Shown here piece after piece: positions 24,901 to 38,872 of a stretch of 64,000 bases of DNA. The notes under the pieces are model-generated. The model did no database searches, was not told where the DNA came from, and was given only the letters and a program-made list of their open reading frames with translations. This DNA comes from Hydractinia symbiolongicarpus. Lineage: Eukaryota > Cnidaria > Hydrozoa > Anthoathecata > Hydractiniidae. Location: assembly GCF_029227915.1 (NCBI RefSeq), contig NC_079878.1:3350001-3414000 (forward strand). Reading direction: 5' to 3'. A program made the translations under genes and the position numbers. Numbering within the stretch: the first letter of the stretch is position 1; the number at the start of each line of letters is the position of its first letter.

Positions 24901-25401
24901 CGGCCCGTATAGTCAAAAGTATACAAAGAAAGTACCCAGGGAGTAAACTCATTTCCCGAACGATTTTTTAAATTATTATTTCTCCACTAAAGCCCATGAG
25001 ACTTGTAGTTTTTAAAAATGTTTTCATTTTTGATGAGACGCTGAATAAAAGAAGTTTAATCGCCGGCAAACGAAAACCCGCGACTTCCCGTAAATCCCGG
25101 ACTCGGGCCGTATAGTCAAAAGAATACAAAGAAAGTACCCAGGGAGTAAACTCATTTCCCGAACGATGTTTTAAATTATCTTTTCACCACTAAAACGCAT
25201 GAGACTTGTAGTTTTCAGAAATGTTTTCATTTTTGATGAGACGCTTAATGAAAGTGGTTTAATCGCCGGCAAACGAAAACCCGCGATTTCCCGTAAATCC
25301 CGGGCTTGGCCCGTATAGTCGAATGCATACAAAGTAAGTACCCAGGGAGTAAACTCATTTCCCGAACGATTTTTTAAATTATTATTTAACCACTAAAGCC
25401 C
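21953..25401. repeat. Third copy of the 16/17-monomer block, internally expanded
   Basis: From 21953 the order matches 11773-14004 and 15223-17251 (GTG unit 22359, CACTATAACGC unit 22765, GTATGAG unit 23982). It carries two local gains: an extra unit at 23374, and the three-monomer duplication at 23577-24792. It then continues through GCATGGGAC (24793), 24996 and 25199. Confidence 0.8.
23577..24792. repeat. Three-monomer tandem duplication (608 bp period)
   Basis: Units 23577 (202 bp), 23779 and 23982 are repeated at 24185 (202 bp), 24387 and 24590. Both copies have TTTGCAGAAATG with CACTTTTG, the shortened GGCCGTATAG, then ATGCATGAG, then CGTATGAG. By eye they are identical or nearly so. 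Confidence 0.9.
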
Positions 25402-25604
25402 ATGAGACTTGTAGTTTTCAAAAGTGTTTTCATTTTTGATGAGACGCTGAATAAAAGAAGTTTAATCGCCGGCAAACGAAAACCCGCGATTTCCCGTAAA
25501 TCCCGGGCTTGGCCCGTATAGTCAAAAGTATACAAAGAAAGTAACCAGGGAGCAAACTCATTTCCCGAACGATTTTTTAAATTACTATTTCACCACTAAA
25601 ACGC
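25402..25604. repeat. Chimeric monomer at an HOR junction
   Basis: The unit is entered through TTATTTAACCAC and AAGCCCATGAG, as at 27634, but continues TTTTCAAAAGTG with GGGCTTGG, as at 22156. The switch lies close to GACTTGTAG. It marks where one HOR copy was joined to another out of register. Confidence 0.75.
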
Positions 25605-28600
25605 GTGAGACTTGTAGTTTTCAAAAGTGTTTTCGTTTTTGATGAGACGCTGAATAAAAGAAGTTTAATCGCCGGCAAACGAAAGCCCGCGATTTCCCGT
25701 AAATCCCGGGCTTGGCCCGTATAGTTGAATGTATATAAAGAAAGTACCCAGGGAGTAAACTGATTTCCCGAACGATTTTTTAAATTATTTTTTCACCACT
25801 AAAACGCATGAGACTTGTAGTTTTCAGAAATGTTTTCATTTTTGATGAGACGCTTAATGAAAGTGGTTTAATCGCCGGCAAACGAAAACCCGCGATTTCC
25901 CGTAAATCCCGGGCTTGGCCCGTATAGTCGAATGTATACAAAGAAAGTACCCTGTGAGTAAACTCATTTTCAAAACGATTATTTAAATTATCTTTTCACC
26001 ACTATAACGCATGAGACTTGTAGTTATCAAAAATGTTTTCATTTTTGATGAGACGCTGAATAAAAGGAGTTTAATCGCCGGCAAACGAAAACCTGCCATT
26101 TCCCGTAAATCCTGGACTCGGCACGTATAGTCAAAAGTATACAAAGAAAGTACCCAGGGAGTAAACTCATTTCAAGAACGATTTTTTAAATTATTATTTC
26201 ACCACTAAAACCCATGAGACTTGCAGTTTTCAGAAATGTTTTCATTTTTGATGGGACGTTGAATAAAAGAAGTTTAATCGCCGGCAAACGAAAACCCGCC
26301 ATTTCCCGTAAACCCCGGACTCGGCCCGTATAGTCAAATGTATACAAAAGAAGTACCTAGGGAGTAAATTCATTTCCCGAACGATTTTTTAAATTATTAT
26401 TTCACCACTAAAGCCCATGAGACTTGTAGTTTTTAAAAATGTTTTCATTTTTGATGAGACGCTGAATAAAAGAAGTTTAATCGCCGGCAAACGAAAACCC
26501 GCGATTTCCCGTAAATCCCGAACTCGGCCCGTATAGTCAAAAGTATACAAAGAAGGTACCCAGGGAGTAAACTCATTTCCCGAACAATTTTTTAAATTAT
26601 TTTCTCACCACTAAAACGCATGAGACTTGTAGTTTGCAGAAATGTTTTCACTTTTGATGAGACGCTTAATGAAAGTGGTTTAATCGCCGGGAAACGAAAA
26701 CCCGCGATTTCCCGTAAATCCCGGACTCGGCCGTATAGTCAAAAGTATACAAAGAAGGTACCCAGGGAGTAAACTCATTTCCCGAACGATTTTTTAAATT
26801 ATTTTTTCACCACTAAAATGCATGAGACTTGTAATTTTTAGAAATGTTTTCATTTTTGATGAGACGTTTAATGAAAGTGGTTTAATCGCCGGCAAACGAA
26901 AACCCGCGATTTCCCGTAAATCCCGGGCTTGGCCCGTATAGTCAAATGTATACAAAGAAAGTATCCTGTGAGTAAACTCATTTTCAAAACGATTTTTTAA
27001 ATTATCTTTTCACCACTAAAACGTATGAGACTTGTAGTTTTCAAAAATGTTTTCATTTTTGATGAGACGCTGAATAAAAGAAGTTTAATCGCCGGCAAAC
27101 GAAAATCCGCCATTTCCCGTAAACCCCGGACTCGGCCCGTGTAGTCAAAAGTATACAAAGAAAGTACCCAGGGAGTAAACTCATTTCCCGAACGATTTTT
27201 TAAATTATTTTTTCACCACTAAAGCGCATGGGACTTGTAGTTTACAAAAATGTTTTCATTTTTGATGAGACGCTGAATAAAAGAAGTTTAATCGCCGGCA
27301 AACGAAAACCCGCGACTTCCCGTAAATCCCGGACTCGGGCCGTATAGTCAAAAGTATACAAAGAAAGTACCCAGGGAGTAAACTCATTTCCCGAACGATT
27401 TTTTAAATTATCTTTTCACCACTAAAACGCATGAGACTTGTAGTTTTCAGAAATGTTTTCATTTTTGATGAGACGCTTAATGAAAGTGGTTTAATCGCCG
27501 GCAAACGAAAACCCGCGATTTCCCGTAAATCCCGGGCTTGGCCCGTATAGTCGAATGCATACAAAGAAAGTACCCAGGGAGTAAACTCATTTCCCGAACG
27601 ATTTTATAAATTATTATTTAACCACTAAAGCCCATGAGACTTGTAGTTTTTAAAAATGTTTTCATTTTTGATGAGACCCTGAATAAAAGAAGTTTAATCG
27701 CCGGCAAACGAAAACCCGCGACTTCCCGTAAATCCCCGACTCGGCCCGTATAGTCCAAAGTATACAAAGAAAGTACCCAGGGAGTAAACACATTTCCCGA
27801 ACAATTTTTTAAATTATTTTTTCACCACTAAAACGCATGAGACCTGTAGTTTTCAGAAATGTTTTCATTTTTGATGAGACGCTTAATGAAAGTGGTTTAA
27901 TCGCCGGCAAACGAAAACCCGCGATTTCCCGTAAATCCCGGGCTTGGCCCGTATAGTCGAATGTGTACAAAGAAAGTACCCTGTGAGTAAACTCATTTCC
28001 AAAACGATTTTTTAAAGTATCTTTTTACCACTAAAACGCATGAGACTTGTAGTTTTCAAAAATGTTTTCATTTTTGATGAGACGCTGAAAAAAAGAAGTT
28101 TAATTGCCGGCAAACGAAAACCCGCCATTTCCCGTAAACCCCGGACTCGGCCCATATAGTCAAAAGTATACAAAGAAAGTACCCGGGGAGTAAACTCATT
28201 TCAAATGTATACAAAGAAAGTACCCTGTGATTAAACTCATTTCCAAAACGATTTTTTAAATTATTTTTTCACCACTAAAACGCATGAGACTTGTAGTTTT
28301 CAAAAATGTTTTCGTTTTTGATGAGACGCTTATTAAAAGAAGTTTAATCGCCGGCAAACGAAAACCCGCCATTTCCCGTAAACCCCGGACTCGGCCCGTA
28401 TAGTCAAAAGTATACAAAGAAAGTACCCAGGGAGTAAACTCACTTCCCGAACAATTTTTTATATTATTTTTTCACCACTAAAACGCATGAGACTTGTAGT
28501 TTTTAAAAATGTTTACATTTTTGATGGGACGCTGAATAAAAGAAGCTTAATCGCCGGCACACGAAAACCCGCGATTTCCCGTAAATCCCGGACTGGGCCC

Positions 28601-29703
28601 GTATAGTCAAAAGTATACAAAGAAAGTACCCAGGGAGTAAACTCATTTCCCGAACGATTTTTTAAATTATTTTTTCACCACTAAAACGCATGAGACTTGT
28701 AGTTTTCAAAAGTGTTTTCATTTTTGATGAGACGCTGAAAAAAAGAAGTTTAATCGCCGGCAAAGGAAAACCCGTGATTTCCCGTAAATCCCGGACTCGG
28801 CCCGTATAGTCAAAAGTATACAAAGAAGGTACCCAGAGAGTAAACTCATTTCCCGAACGATTTTTTAAATTATTTTTTCACCACTAAAACGCATGAGCCT
28901 TGTAGTTTGCAGAAATGTTTTCATTTTTGATGAGACGCTTAATGAAAGTGGTTTAATCGCCGGGAAACGAAAACCCGCGATTTCCCGTAAATCCCGGACT
29001 CGGCCGTATAGTCAAAAGTATACAAAGAAGGTACCCAGGGAGTAAACTCATTTCCCGAACGATTTTTTAAATTATTATTTCACCACTAAAGCCCATGAGA
29101 CTTGTAGTTTTTAGAAATATTTTCATTTTTGATGCGACGCTTAATGAAAGTGGTTTAATCGTCGGCAAACGAAAACCCGCGATTTCCCGTAAATCCCGGG
29201 CTTGGCCCGTATAGTCGAATGTATACAAGGAAAGTAACCTGTGAGTAAACTCATTTCCAAAACGATTTTTTAATGTATCTTTTCACCACTAAAACGCATG
29301 AGACTTGTAGTTTTCAAAAATGTTTTCATTTTTGATGAGACGCTGAATAAAAGAAGTTTAATCGCCGGCAAACGAAAACCCGCCATTTCCCGTAAACCCC
29401 GGACTCGGCCCGTATAGTCAAAAGTATACAAAGAAAGTACCCAGGGAGCAAACTCATTTCCCGAACGATTTTTTAAATTATTATTTCACCACTAAAGCCC
29501 ATGAGACTTGTAGTTTTTAAAAATGTTTTCATTTTTGATGAGACGCTGAATAAAAGAAGTTTAATCGCCGGCAAAGGAAAACCCGCGATTTCCCGTAAAT
29601 CCCGGGCTTGGCCCGTATAGTCAAAAGTATACAAAGAAAGTAACCAGGGAGCAAACTCATTTCCCCAACGATTTTTTAAATTACTATTTCACCACTAAAA
29701 CGC
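25605..29703. repeat. Most complete long HOR copy, 20 monomers (4099 bp)
   Basis: From the GTG unit at 25605 to the next GTG unit of the same class at 29704 there are 20 monomers, 18 of them 203 bp or near it in a recognisable order. It includes the 202 bp GGCCGTATAG units (26620, 28893), the CGTATGAG unit (27025), a GCATGGGAC unit (27228), the 244 bp unit (28040), the GCTTATTAAAAG unit (28284) and the TTTACATTTTTG/AAGCTTAAT unit (28487). Unit 27228 fuses two classes that are separate at 30922 and 31125. Confidence 0.8.
28040..28283. repeat. 244 bp monomer, A/B fusion with 41 bp duplication (copy 1)
   Basis: GTATACAAAG occurs at 28166 and again at 28207. The first copy ends in type A sequence (ACCCGGGGAG), the second in type B (ACCCTGTGATT). 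At the joint, ACTCATTTC runs into AAATGTATAC. Copies of this unit lie at 31937, 46783 and 63768. Confidence 0.92.
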
Positions 29704-32700
29704 GTGAGACTTGTAGTTTTCAAAAGTGTTTTCGTTTTTGATGAGACGCTGAATAAAAGAAGTTTAATCGCCGGCAAACGAAAGCCCGCGATTTCCCGTA
29801 AATCCCGGGCTTGGCCCGTATAGTTGAATGTATATAAAGAAAGTACCCAGGGAGTAAACTGATTTCCCGAACGATTTTTTAAATTATTTTTTCAACACTA
29901 AAACGCATGAGACTTGTAGTTTTCAGAAATGTTTTCATTTTTGACGAGACGCTTAATGAAAGTGGTTTAATCGCCGGCAAACGAAAACCCGCGATTTCCC
30001 GTAAATCCCGGGCTTGGCCCGTATAGTCGAATGTATACAAAGAAAGTACCCTGTGAGTAAACTCATTTTCAAAACGATTATTTAAATTATCTTTTCACCA
30101 CTATAACGCATGAGACTTGTAGTTATCAAAAATGTTTTCATTTTTGATGAGACGCTGAATAAAAGGAGTTTAATCGCCGGCAAACGAAAACCTGCCATTT
30201 CCCGTAAATCCTGGACTCGGCACGTATAGTCAAAAGTATACAAAGAAAGTACCCAGGGAGTAAACTCATTTCCAAAACGATTTTTTAAATTATTTTTTCA
30301 CCACTAAAACGCATGAGACTTGTAGTTTTCAAAAATGTTTTTATTTTTGATGAGACGCTTATTAAAAGAAGTTTAATCGCCGGCAAACGAAAACCCGCCA
30401 TTTCCCGTAAACCCCGGACTCGGCCCGTATAGTCAAATATATACAAAAGAAGTACCTAGGGAGTAAATTCATTTCCCGAACGATTTTTTAAATTATTATT
30501 TCACCACTAAAGCCCATGAGACTTGTAGTTTTTAAAAATGTTTTCATTTTTGATGAGACGCTGAATAAAAGAAGTTTAATCGCCGGCAAACGAAAACCCG
30601 CGATTTCCCGTAAATCCCGGGCTTGGCCCGTATAGTCAAATGTATACAAAGAAAGTACCCTGTGAGTAAACTCATTTCCAAAACGATTTTTTAAATTATC
30701 TTTTCACCACTAAAACGTATGAGACTTGTAGTTTTCAAAAATGTTTTCATTTTTGATGACACGCTGAATAAAAGAAGTTTAATCGCCGGCAAACGAAAAT
30801 CCGCCATTTCCCGTAAACCCCGGACTCGGCCCGTGTAGTCAAAAGTATACAAAGAAAGTACCCAGGGAGTAAACTCATTTCCCGAACAATTTTTTAAATT
30901 ATTTTTTCACCACTAAAGCGCATGGGACTTGTAGTTTACAAAAATGTTTTCATTTTTGATGAGACGCTGAATAAAAGAAGTTTAATCGCCGCCAAACGAA
31001 AACCTGCGATTTCCCGTAAATCCCGGACTCGGACCGTATAGTCAAAAGTATACAAAGAAAGTACCCAGGAAGTAAACTCATTTCCCGAACGATTTTTTAA
31101 ATTATTATTTCACCACTAAAGCCCATGAGACTTGTAGTTTTTAAAAATGTTTTCATTTTTGATGAGACGCTGAATAAAAGAAGTTTAATCGCCGGCAAAC
31201 GAAAACCCGCGACTTCCCGTAAATCCCGGACTCGGGCCGTATAGTCAAAAGTATACAAAGAAAGTACCCAGGGAGTAAACTCATTTCCCGAACGATTTTT
31301 TAAATTATTTTTTCACCACTAAAACGCATGAGACTTGTAGTTTTCAGAAATGTTTTCATTTTTGATGAGACGCTTAATGAAAGTGGTTTAATCGCCGGCA
31401 AACGAAAACCCGCGATTTCCCGTAAATCCCGGGCTTGGCCCGTATAGTCGAATGCATACAAAGAAAGTACCCAGGGAGTAAACTCATTTCCTGAACGATT
31501 TTTTAAATTATTATTTAACCACTAAAGCCCATGAGACTTGTAGTTTTTAAAAATGTTTTCATTTTTGATGAGACGCTGAATAAAAGAAGTTTAATCGCCG
31601 GCAAACGAAAACCCGCGACTTCCCGTAAATCCCCGACTCGGCCCGTATAGTCAAAAGTATACAAAGAAAGTACCCAGGGAGTAAACACATTTCCCGAACA
31701 ATTTTTTAAATTATTTTTTCACCACTAAAACGCATGAGACCTGTAGTTTTCAGAAATGTTTTCATTTTTGATGAGACGCTTAATGAAAGTGGTTTAATCG
31801 CCGGCAAACGAAAACCCGCGATTTCCCGTAAATCCCGGGCTTGGCCCGTATAGTCGAATGTGTACAAAGAAAGTACCCTGTGAGTAAACTCATTTCCAAA
31901 ACGATTTTTTAAAGTATCTTTTCACCACTAAAACGCATGAGACTTGTAGTTTTCAAAAATGTTTTCATTTTTAATGAGACGCTGAAAAAAAGAATTTTAA
32001 TTGCCGGCAAACGAAAACCCGCCATTTCCCGTAAACCCCGGACTCGGCCCATATAGTCAAAAGTATACAAAGAAAGTACCCGGGGAGTAAACTCATTTCA
32101 AATGTATACAAAGAAAGTACCCTGTGATTAAACTCATTTCCAAAACGATTTTTTAAATTATTTTTTCACCACTAAAACGCATGAGACTTGTAGTTTTCAA
32201 AAATGTTTTCATTTTTGATGAGACGCTTATTAAAAGAAGTTTAATCGCCGGCAAACGAAAACCGCCATTTCCCGTAAACCCCGGACTCGGCCCGTATAGT
32301 CAAAAGTATACAAAGAAAGTACCCAGGGAGTAAACTCATTTCCCGAACGATTTTTTAAATTATTTTTTCACCACTAAAACGCATGAGACTTGTAGTTTTT
32401 AAAAGTGTTTTCGTTTTTGATGAGACGCTGAATAAAGAAGTTTAATCGCCGGCAAAGGAAAACCCGCGATTTCCCGTAAATCCCGGACTCGGCCCGTATA
32501 GTCAAAAGTATACAAAGAAGGTACCCAGAGAGTAAACTCATTTCCCGAACGATTTTTTAAATTATTTTTTCACCACTAAAACGCATGAGACTTGTAGTTT
32601 GCAGAAATGTTTTCATTTTTGATGAGACGCTTAATGAAAGTGGTTTAATCGCCGGGAAACGAAAACCCGCGATTTCCCGTAAATCCCGGACTCGGCCGTA

Positions 32701-32989
32701 TAGTCAAAAGTATACAAAGAAGGTACCCAGGGAGTAAACTCATTTCCCGAACGATTTTTTAAATTATTATTTCACCACTAAAGCCCATGAGACTTGTAGT
32801 TTTTAGAAATGTTTTCATTTTTGATGAGACGCTGAATAAAAGAAGTTTAATCGCCGGTAAAGGAAAACCCGCGACTTCCAGTAAATCCCCGACTCGGCCC
32901 GTATAGTCAAAAGTATACAAAGAAAGTACCCAGGGAGTAAACTCATTTCCCGAATGATTTTTTAAATTATTTTTTCACCACTAAAACGC
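29704..32989. repeat. Shortened long-HOR copy with the 244 bp monomer
   Basis: Starts with the GTG unit 29704 and passes CACTATAACGC (30110), CGTATGAG (30719), GCATGGGAC (30922), TTTAACCAC (31531) and the 244 bp unit (31937). Then come three 202 bp units in a row, each shortened differently: GAAAACCGCC (32181), GAATAAAGAAG (32383) and GGCCGTATAG (32585). Units 30313 and 30516 are chimeras that replace several classes of the fuller copy. Confidence 0.8.
31937..32180. repeat. 244 bp A/B fusion monomer (copy 2)
   Basis: It has the same 41 bp duplication and joint as 28040-28283, 3897 bp downstream. It differs by a few substitutions, such as TTTTTAATGAG and AAGAATTTTAATTG. Confidence 0.92.
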
Positions 32990-35626
32990 ATGAGACTTGT
33001 AGTTTTCAGAAATGTTTTCATTTTTGATGAGACGCTTAATGAAAGTGGTTTAATCGCCGGCAAACGAAAACCCGCGATTTCCCGTAAATCCCGGGCTTGG
33101 CCCGTATAGTCGAATGTATACAAAGAAAGTACCCTGTGAGTAAACTCATTTTCAAAACGATTATTTAAATTATCTTTTCACCACTATAACGCATGAGACT
33201 TGTAGTTATCAAAAATGTTTTCATTTTTGATGAGACGCTGAATAAAAGGAGTTTAATCGCCGGCAAACGAAAACCTGCCATTTCCCGTAAATCCTGGACT
33301 CGGCACGTATAGTCAAAAGTATACAAAGAAAGTACCCTGGGAGTAAACTCATTTCAAGAACGATTTTTTAAATTATTATTTCACCACTAAAGCCCATGAG
33401 ACTTGCAGTTTTCAGAAATGTTTTCATTTTTGATGGGACGTTGAATAAAAGAAGTTTAATCGCCGGCAAACGAAAACCCGCCATTTCCCGTAAACCCCGG
33501 ACTCGGCCCGTATAGTCAAATGTATACAAAAGAAGTACCTAGGGAGTAAATTCATTTCCCGAACGATTTTTTAAATTATTATTTCACCACTAAAGCCCAT
33601 GAGACTTGTAGTTTTTAAAAATGTTTTCATTTTTGATGAGACGCTGAATAAAAGAAGTTTAATCGCCGGCAAACGAAAACCCGCGATTTCCCGTAAATCC
33701 CGAACTCGGCCCGTATAGTCAAAAGTATACAAAGAAGGTACCCACGGAGTAAACTCATTTCCCGAACGATTTTTTAAATTATTTTTTCACCACTAAAACG
33801 CATGAGACTTGTAGTTTGCAGAAATGTTTTCACTTTTGATGAGACGCTTAATGAAAGTGGTTTAATCGCCGGCAAACGAAAACCCGCGATTTCCCGTAAA
33901 TCCCGGACTCGGCCGTATAGTCAAAAGTATACAAAGAAGGTACCCAGGGAGTAAACTCATTTCCCGAACGATTTTTTAAATTATTTTTTCACCACTAAAA
34001 TGCATGAGACTTGTAATTTTTAGAAATGTTTTCATTTTTGATGAGACGTTTAATGAAAGTGGTTTAATCGCCGGCAAACGAAAACCCGCGATTTCCCGTA
34101 AATCCCGGGCTTGGCCCGTATAGTCAAATGTATACAAAGAAAGTACCCTGTGAGTAAACTCATTTCCAAAACGATTTTTTAAATTATCTTTTCACCACTA
34201 AAACGTATGAGACTTGTAGTTTTCAAAAATGTTTTCATTTTTGATGAGACGCTGAATAAAAGAAGTTTAATCGCCGGCAAACGAAAATCCGCCATTTCCC
34301 GTAAACCCCGGACTCGGCCCGTATAGTCAAAAGTATACAAAGAAAGTACCCAGGGAGTAAACTCATTTCCCGAACGATTTTTTATATTATTTTTTCACCA
34401 CTAAAACGCATGAGACTTGTAGTTTTTAAAAATGTTTACATTTTTGATGGGACGCTGAATAAAAGAAGCTTAATCGCCGGCACACGAAAACCCGCGATTT
34501 CCCGTAAATCCCGGACTGGGCCCGTATAGTCACAAGTATACAAAGAAAGTACCCAGGGAGTAAACTCATTTCCCGAACGATTTTTTAAATTATTTTTTCA
34601 CCACTAAAACGCATGAGACTTGTAGTTTTTAAAAGTGTTTTCATTTTTGATGAGACGCTGAATAAAAGAAGTTTAATCGCCGGCAAAGGAAAACCCGCGA
34701 TTTCCCGTAAATCCCGGACTCGGCCCGTATAGTCAAAAGTATACAAAGAAGGTACCCAGAGAGTAAACTCATTTCCCGAACGATTTTTTAAATTATTTTT
34801 TCACCACTAAAACGCATGAGACTTGTAGTTTGCAGAAATGTTTTCATTTTTGATGAGACGCTTAATGAAAGTGGTTTAATCGCCGGGAAACGAAAACCCG
34901 CGATTTCCCGTAAATCCCGGACTCGGCCGTATAGTCAAAAGTATACAAAGAAGGTACCCAGGGAGTAAACTCATTTCCCGAACGATTTTTTAAATTATTA
35001 TTTCACCACTAAAGCCCATGAGACTTGTAGTTTTTAGAAATGTTTTCATTTTTGATGAGACGCTGAATAAAAGAAGTTTAATCGCCGGCAAACGAAAACC
35101 CGCGATTTCCCGTAAATCCCGAACTCGGCCCGTATAGTCAAAAGTATACAAAGAAGGTACCCAGGGAGTAAACTCATTTCCCGAACGATTTTTTAAATTA
35201 TTTTTTCACCACTAAAACGCATGAGACTTGTAGTTTGCAGAAATGTTTTCACTTTTGATGAGACGCTTAATGAAAGTGGTTTAATCGCCGGCAAACGAAA
35301 ACCCGCCATTTCCCGTAAACCCCGGACTCGGCCCGTATAGTCAAATGTATACAAAAGAAGTACCTAGGGAGTAAATTCATTTCCCGAACGATTTTTTAAA
35401 TTATTATTTCACCACTAAAGCCCATGAGACTTGTAGTTTTTAAAAATGTTTTCATTTTTGATGAGACGCTGAATAAAAGAAGTTTAATCGCCGGCAAACG
35501 AAAACCCGCGATTTCCCGTAAATCCCGAACTCGGCCCGTATAGTCAAAAGTATACAAAGAAGGTACCCAGGGAGTAAACTCATTTCCCGAACGATTTTTT
35601 AAATTATTATTTCACCACTAAAGCCC
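32990..35626. repeat. Long-HOR copy lacking the 244 bp unit
   Basis: The order 32990, 33193 (CACTATAACGC), 33396, 33599, 33802 (202 bp), 34004, 34207 (CGTATGAG) matches 25808-27025. Unit 34207 then leads straight into the ATATTA and TTTACATTTTTG class (34410), skipping about seven classes including the 244 bp unit. Unit 35221 starts as the TTTGCAG/CACTTTTG class and ends as the AAAAGAAGTACCTAG class, another chimera. Confidence 0.78.
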
Positions 35627-37249
35627 ATGAGACTTGCAGTTTTCAGAAATGTTTTCATTTTTGATGGGACGTTGAATAAAAGAAGTTTAATCGCCGGCAA
35701 ACGAAAACCCGCCATTTCCCGTAAACCCCGGACTCGGCCCGTATAGTCAAATGTATACAAAAGAAGTACCTAGGGAGTAAATTCATTTCCCGAACGATTT
35801 TTTAAATTATTATTTCACCACTAAAGCCCATGAGACTTGTAGTTTTTAAAAATGTTTTCATTTTTGATGAGACGCTGAATAAAAGAAGTTTAATCGCCGG
35901 CAAACGAAAACCCGCGATTTCCCGTAAATCCCGAACTCGGCCCGTATAGTCAAAAGTATACAAAGAAGGTACCCAGGGAGTAAACTCATTTCCCGAACGA
36001 TTTTTTAAATTATTTTTTCACCACTAAAACGCATGAGACTTGTAGTTTGCAGAAATGTTTTCACTTTTGATGAGACGCTTAATGAAAGTGGTTTAATCGC
36101 CGGCAAACGAAAACCCGCGATTTCCCGTAAATCCCGGACTCGGCCGTATAGTCAAAAGTATACAAAGAAGGTACCCAGGGAGTAAACTCATTTCCCGAAC
36201 GATTTTTTAAATTATTTTTTCACCACTAAAATGCATGAGACTTGTAATTTTTAGAAATGTTTTCATTTTTGATGAGACGTTTAATGAAAGTGGTTTAATC
36301 GCCGGCAAACGAAAACCCGCGATTTCCCGTAAATCCCGGGCTTGGCCCGTATAGTCAAATGTATACAAAGAAAGTACCCTGTGAGTAAACTCATTTCCAA
36401 AACGATTTTTTAAATTATCTTTTCACCACTAAAACGTATGAGACTTGTAGTTTTCAAAAATGTTTTCATTTTTGATGAGACGCTGAATAAAAGAAGTTTA
36501 ATCGCCGGCAAACGAAAATCCGCCATTTCCCGTAAACCCCGGACTCGGCCCGTGTAGTCAAAAGTATACAAAGAAAGTACCCAGGGAGTAAACTCATTTC
36601 CCGAACAATTTTTTAAATTATTTTTTCACCACTAAAGCGCATGGGACTTGTAGTTTACAAAAATGTTTTCATTTTTGATGAGACGCTGAATAAATGAAGT
36701 TTAATCGCTGCCAAACGAAAACCTGCGATTTCCCGTAAATCCCGGACTCGGCCCGTATAGTCAAAAGTATACAAAGAAAGTACCCAGGGAGTTAACTCAT
36801 TTCCCGAACGATTTTTTAAATTATTATTTCACCACTAAAGCCCATGAGACTTGTAGTTTTTAAAAATGTTTTCATTTTTGATGAGACGCTGAATAAAAGA
36901 AGTTTAATCGCCGGCAAACGAAAATCCGCCATTTCCCGTAAACCCCGGACTCGGCCCGTGTAGTCAAAAGTATACAAAGAAAGTACCCAGGGAGTAAACT
37001 CATTTCCCGAACAATTTTTTAAATTATTTTTTCACCACTAAAGCGCATGGGACTTGTAGTTTACAAAAATGTTTTCATTTTTGATGAGACGCTGAATAAA
37101 AGAAGTTTAATCGCTGCCAAACGAAAACCTGCGATTTCCCGTAAATCCCGGACTCGGCCCGTATAGTCAAAAGTATACAAAGAAAGTACCCAGGGAGTAA
37201 ACTCATTTCCCGAACGATTTTTTAAATTATTATTTCACCACTAAAGCCC
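35627..37249. repeat. Eight-monomer HOR, copy 1 (1623 bp)
   Basis: Units 35627, 35830, 36033 (202 bp), 36235, 36438, 36641, 36844 and 37047 recur at a constant shift of 1623 bp. Private marks shared by both copies include AATAAATGAAG in unit 36641 and GAGTTAACTC at 36791. Confidence 0.9.
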
Positions 37250-38872
37250 ATGAGACTTGCAGTTTTCAGAAATGTTTTCATTTTTGATGGGACGTTGAAT
37301 AAAAGAAGTTTAATCGCCGGCAAACGAAAACCCGCCATTTCCCGTAAACCCCGGACTCGGCCCGTATAGTCAAATGTATACAAAAGAAGTACCTAGGGAG
37401 TAAATTCATTTCCCGAACGATTTTTTAAATTATTATTTCACCACTAAAGCCCATGAGACTTGTAGTTTTTAAAAATGTTTTCATTTTTGATGAGACGCTG
37501 AATAAAAGAAGTTTAATCGCCGGCAAACGAAAACCCGCGATTTCCCGTAAATCCCGAACTCGGCCCGTATAGTCAAAAGTATACAAAGAAGGTACCCAGG
37601 GAGTAAACTCATTTCCCGAACGATTTTTTAAATTATTTTTTCACCACTAAAACGCATGAGACTTGTAGTTTGCAGAAATGTTTTCACTTTTGATGAGACG
37701 CTTAATGAAAGTGGTTTAATCGCCGGCAAACGAAAACCCGCGATTTCCCGTAAATCCCGGACTCGGCCGTATAGTCAAAAGTATACAAAGAAGGTACCCA
37801 GGGAGTAAACTCATTTCCCGAACGATTTTTTAAATTATTTTTTCACCACTAAAATGCATGAGACTTGTAATTTTTAGAAATGTTTTCATTTTTGATGAGA
37901 CGTTTAATGAAAGTGGTTTAATCGCCGGCAAACGAAAACCCGCGATTTCCCGTAAATCCCGGGCTTGGCCCGTATAGTCAAATGTATACAAAGAAAGTAC
38001 CCTGTGAGTAAACTCATTTCCAAAACGATTTTTTAAATTATCTTTTCACCACTAAAACGTATGAGACTTGTAGTTTTCAAAAATGTTTTCATTTTTGATG
38101 AGACGCTGAATAAAAGAAGTTTAATCGCCGGCAAACGAAAATCCGCCATTTCCCGTAAACCCCGGACTCGGCCCGTGTAGTCAAAAGTATACAAAGAAAG
38201 TACCCAGGGAGTAAACTCATTTCCCGAACAATTTTTTAAATTATTTTTTCACCACTAAAGCGCATGGGACTTGTAGTTTACAAAAATGTTTTCATTTTTG
38301 ATGAGACGCTGAATAAATGAAGTTTAATCGCTGCCAAACGAAAACCTGCGATTTCCCGTAAATCCCGGACTCGGCCCGTATAGTCAAAAGTATACAAAGA
38401 AAGTACCCAGGGAGTTAACTCATTTCCCGAACGATTTTTTAAATTATTATTTCACCACTAAAGCCCATGAGACTTGTAGTTTTTAAAAATGTTTTCATTT
38501 TTGATGAGACGCTGAATAAAAGAAGTTTAATCGCCGGCAAACGAAAATCCGCCATTTCCCGTAAACCCCGGACTCGGCCCGTGTAGTCAAAAGTATACAA
38601 AGAAAGTACCCAGGGAGTAAACTCATTTCCCGAACAATTTTTTAAATTATTTTTTCACCACTAAAGCGCATGGGACTTGTAGTTTACAAAAATGTTTTCA
38701 TTTTTGATGAGACGCTGAATAAAAGAAGTTTAATCGCTGCCAAACGAAAACCTGCGATTTCCCGTAAATCCCGGACTCGGCCCGTATAGTCAAAAGTATA
38801 CAAAGAAAGTACCCAGGGAGTAAACTCATTTCCCGAACGATTTTTTAAATTATTATTTCACCACTAAAGCCC
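37250..38872. repeat. Eight-monomer HOR, copy 2 (1623 bp)
   Basis: Parallels 35627-37249 unit by unit, with AATAAATGAAG in the 38264 unit and GTTAAC at 38414. By eye the copies are almost identical, pointing to recent duplication. Confidence 0.9.
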
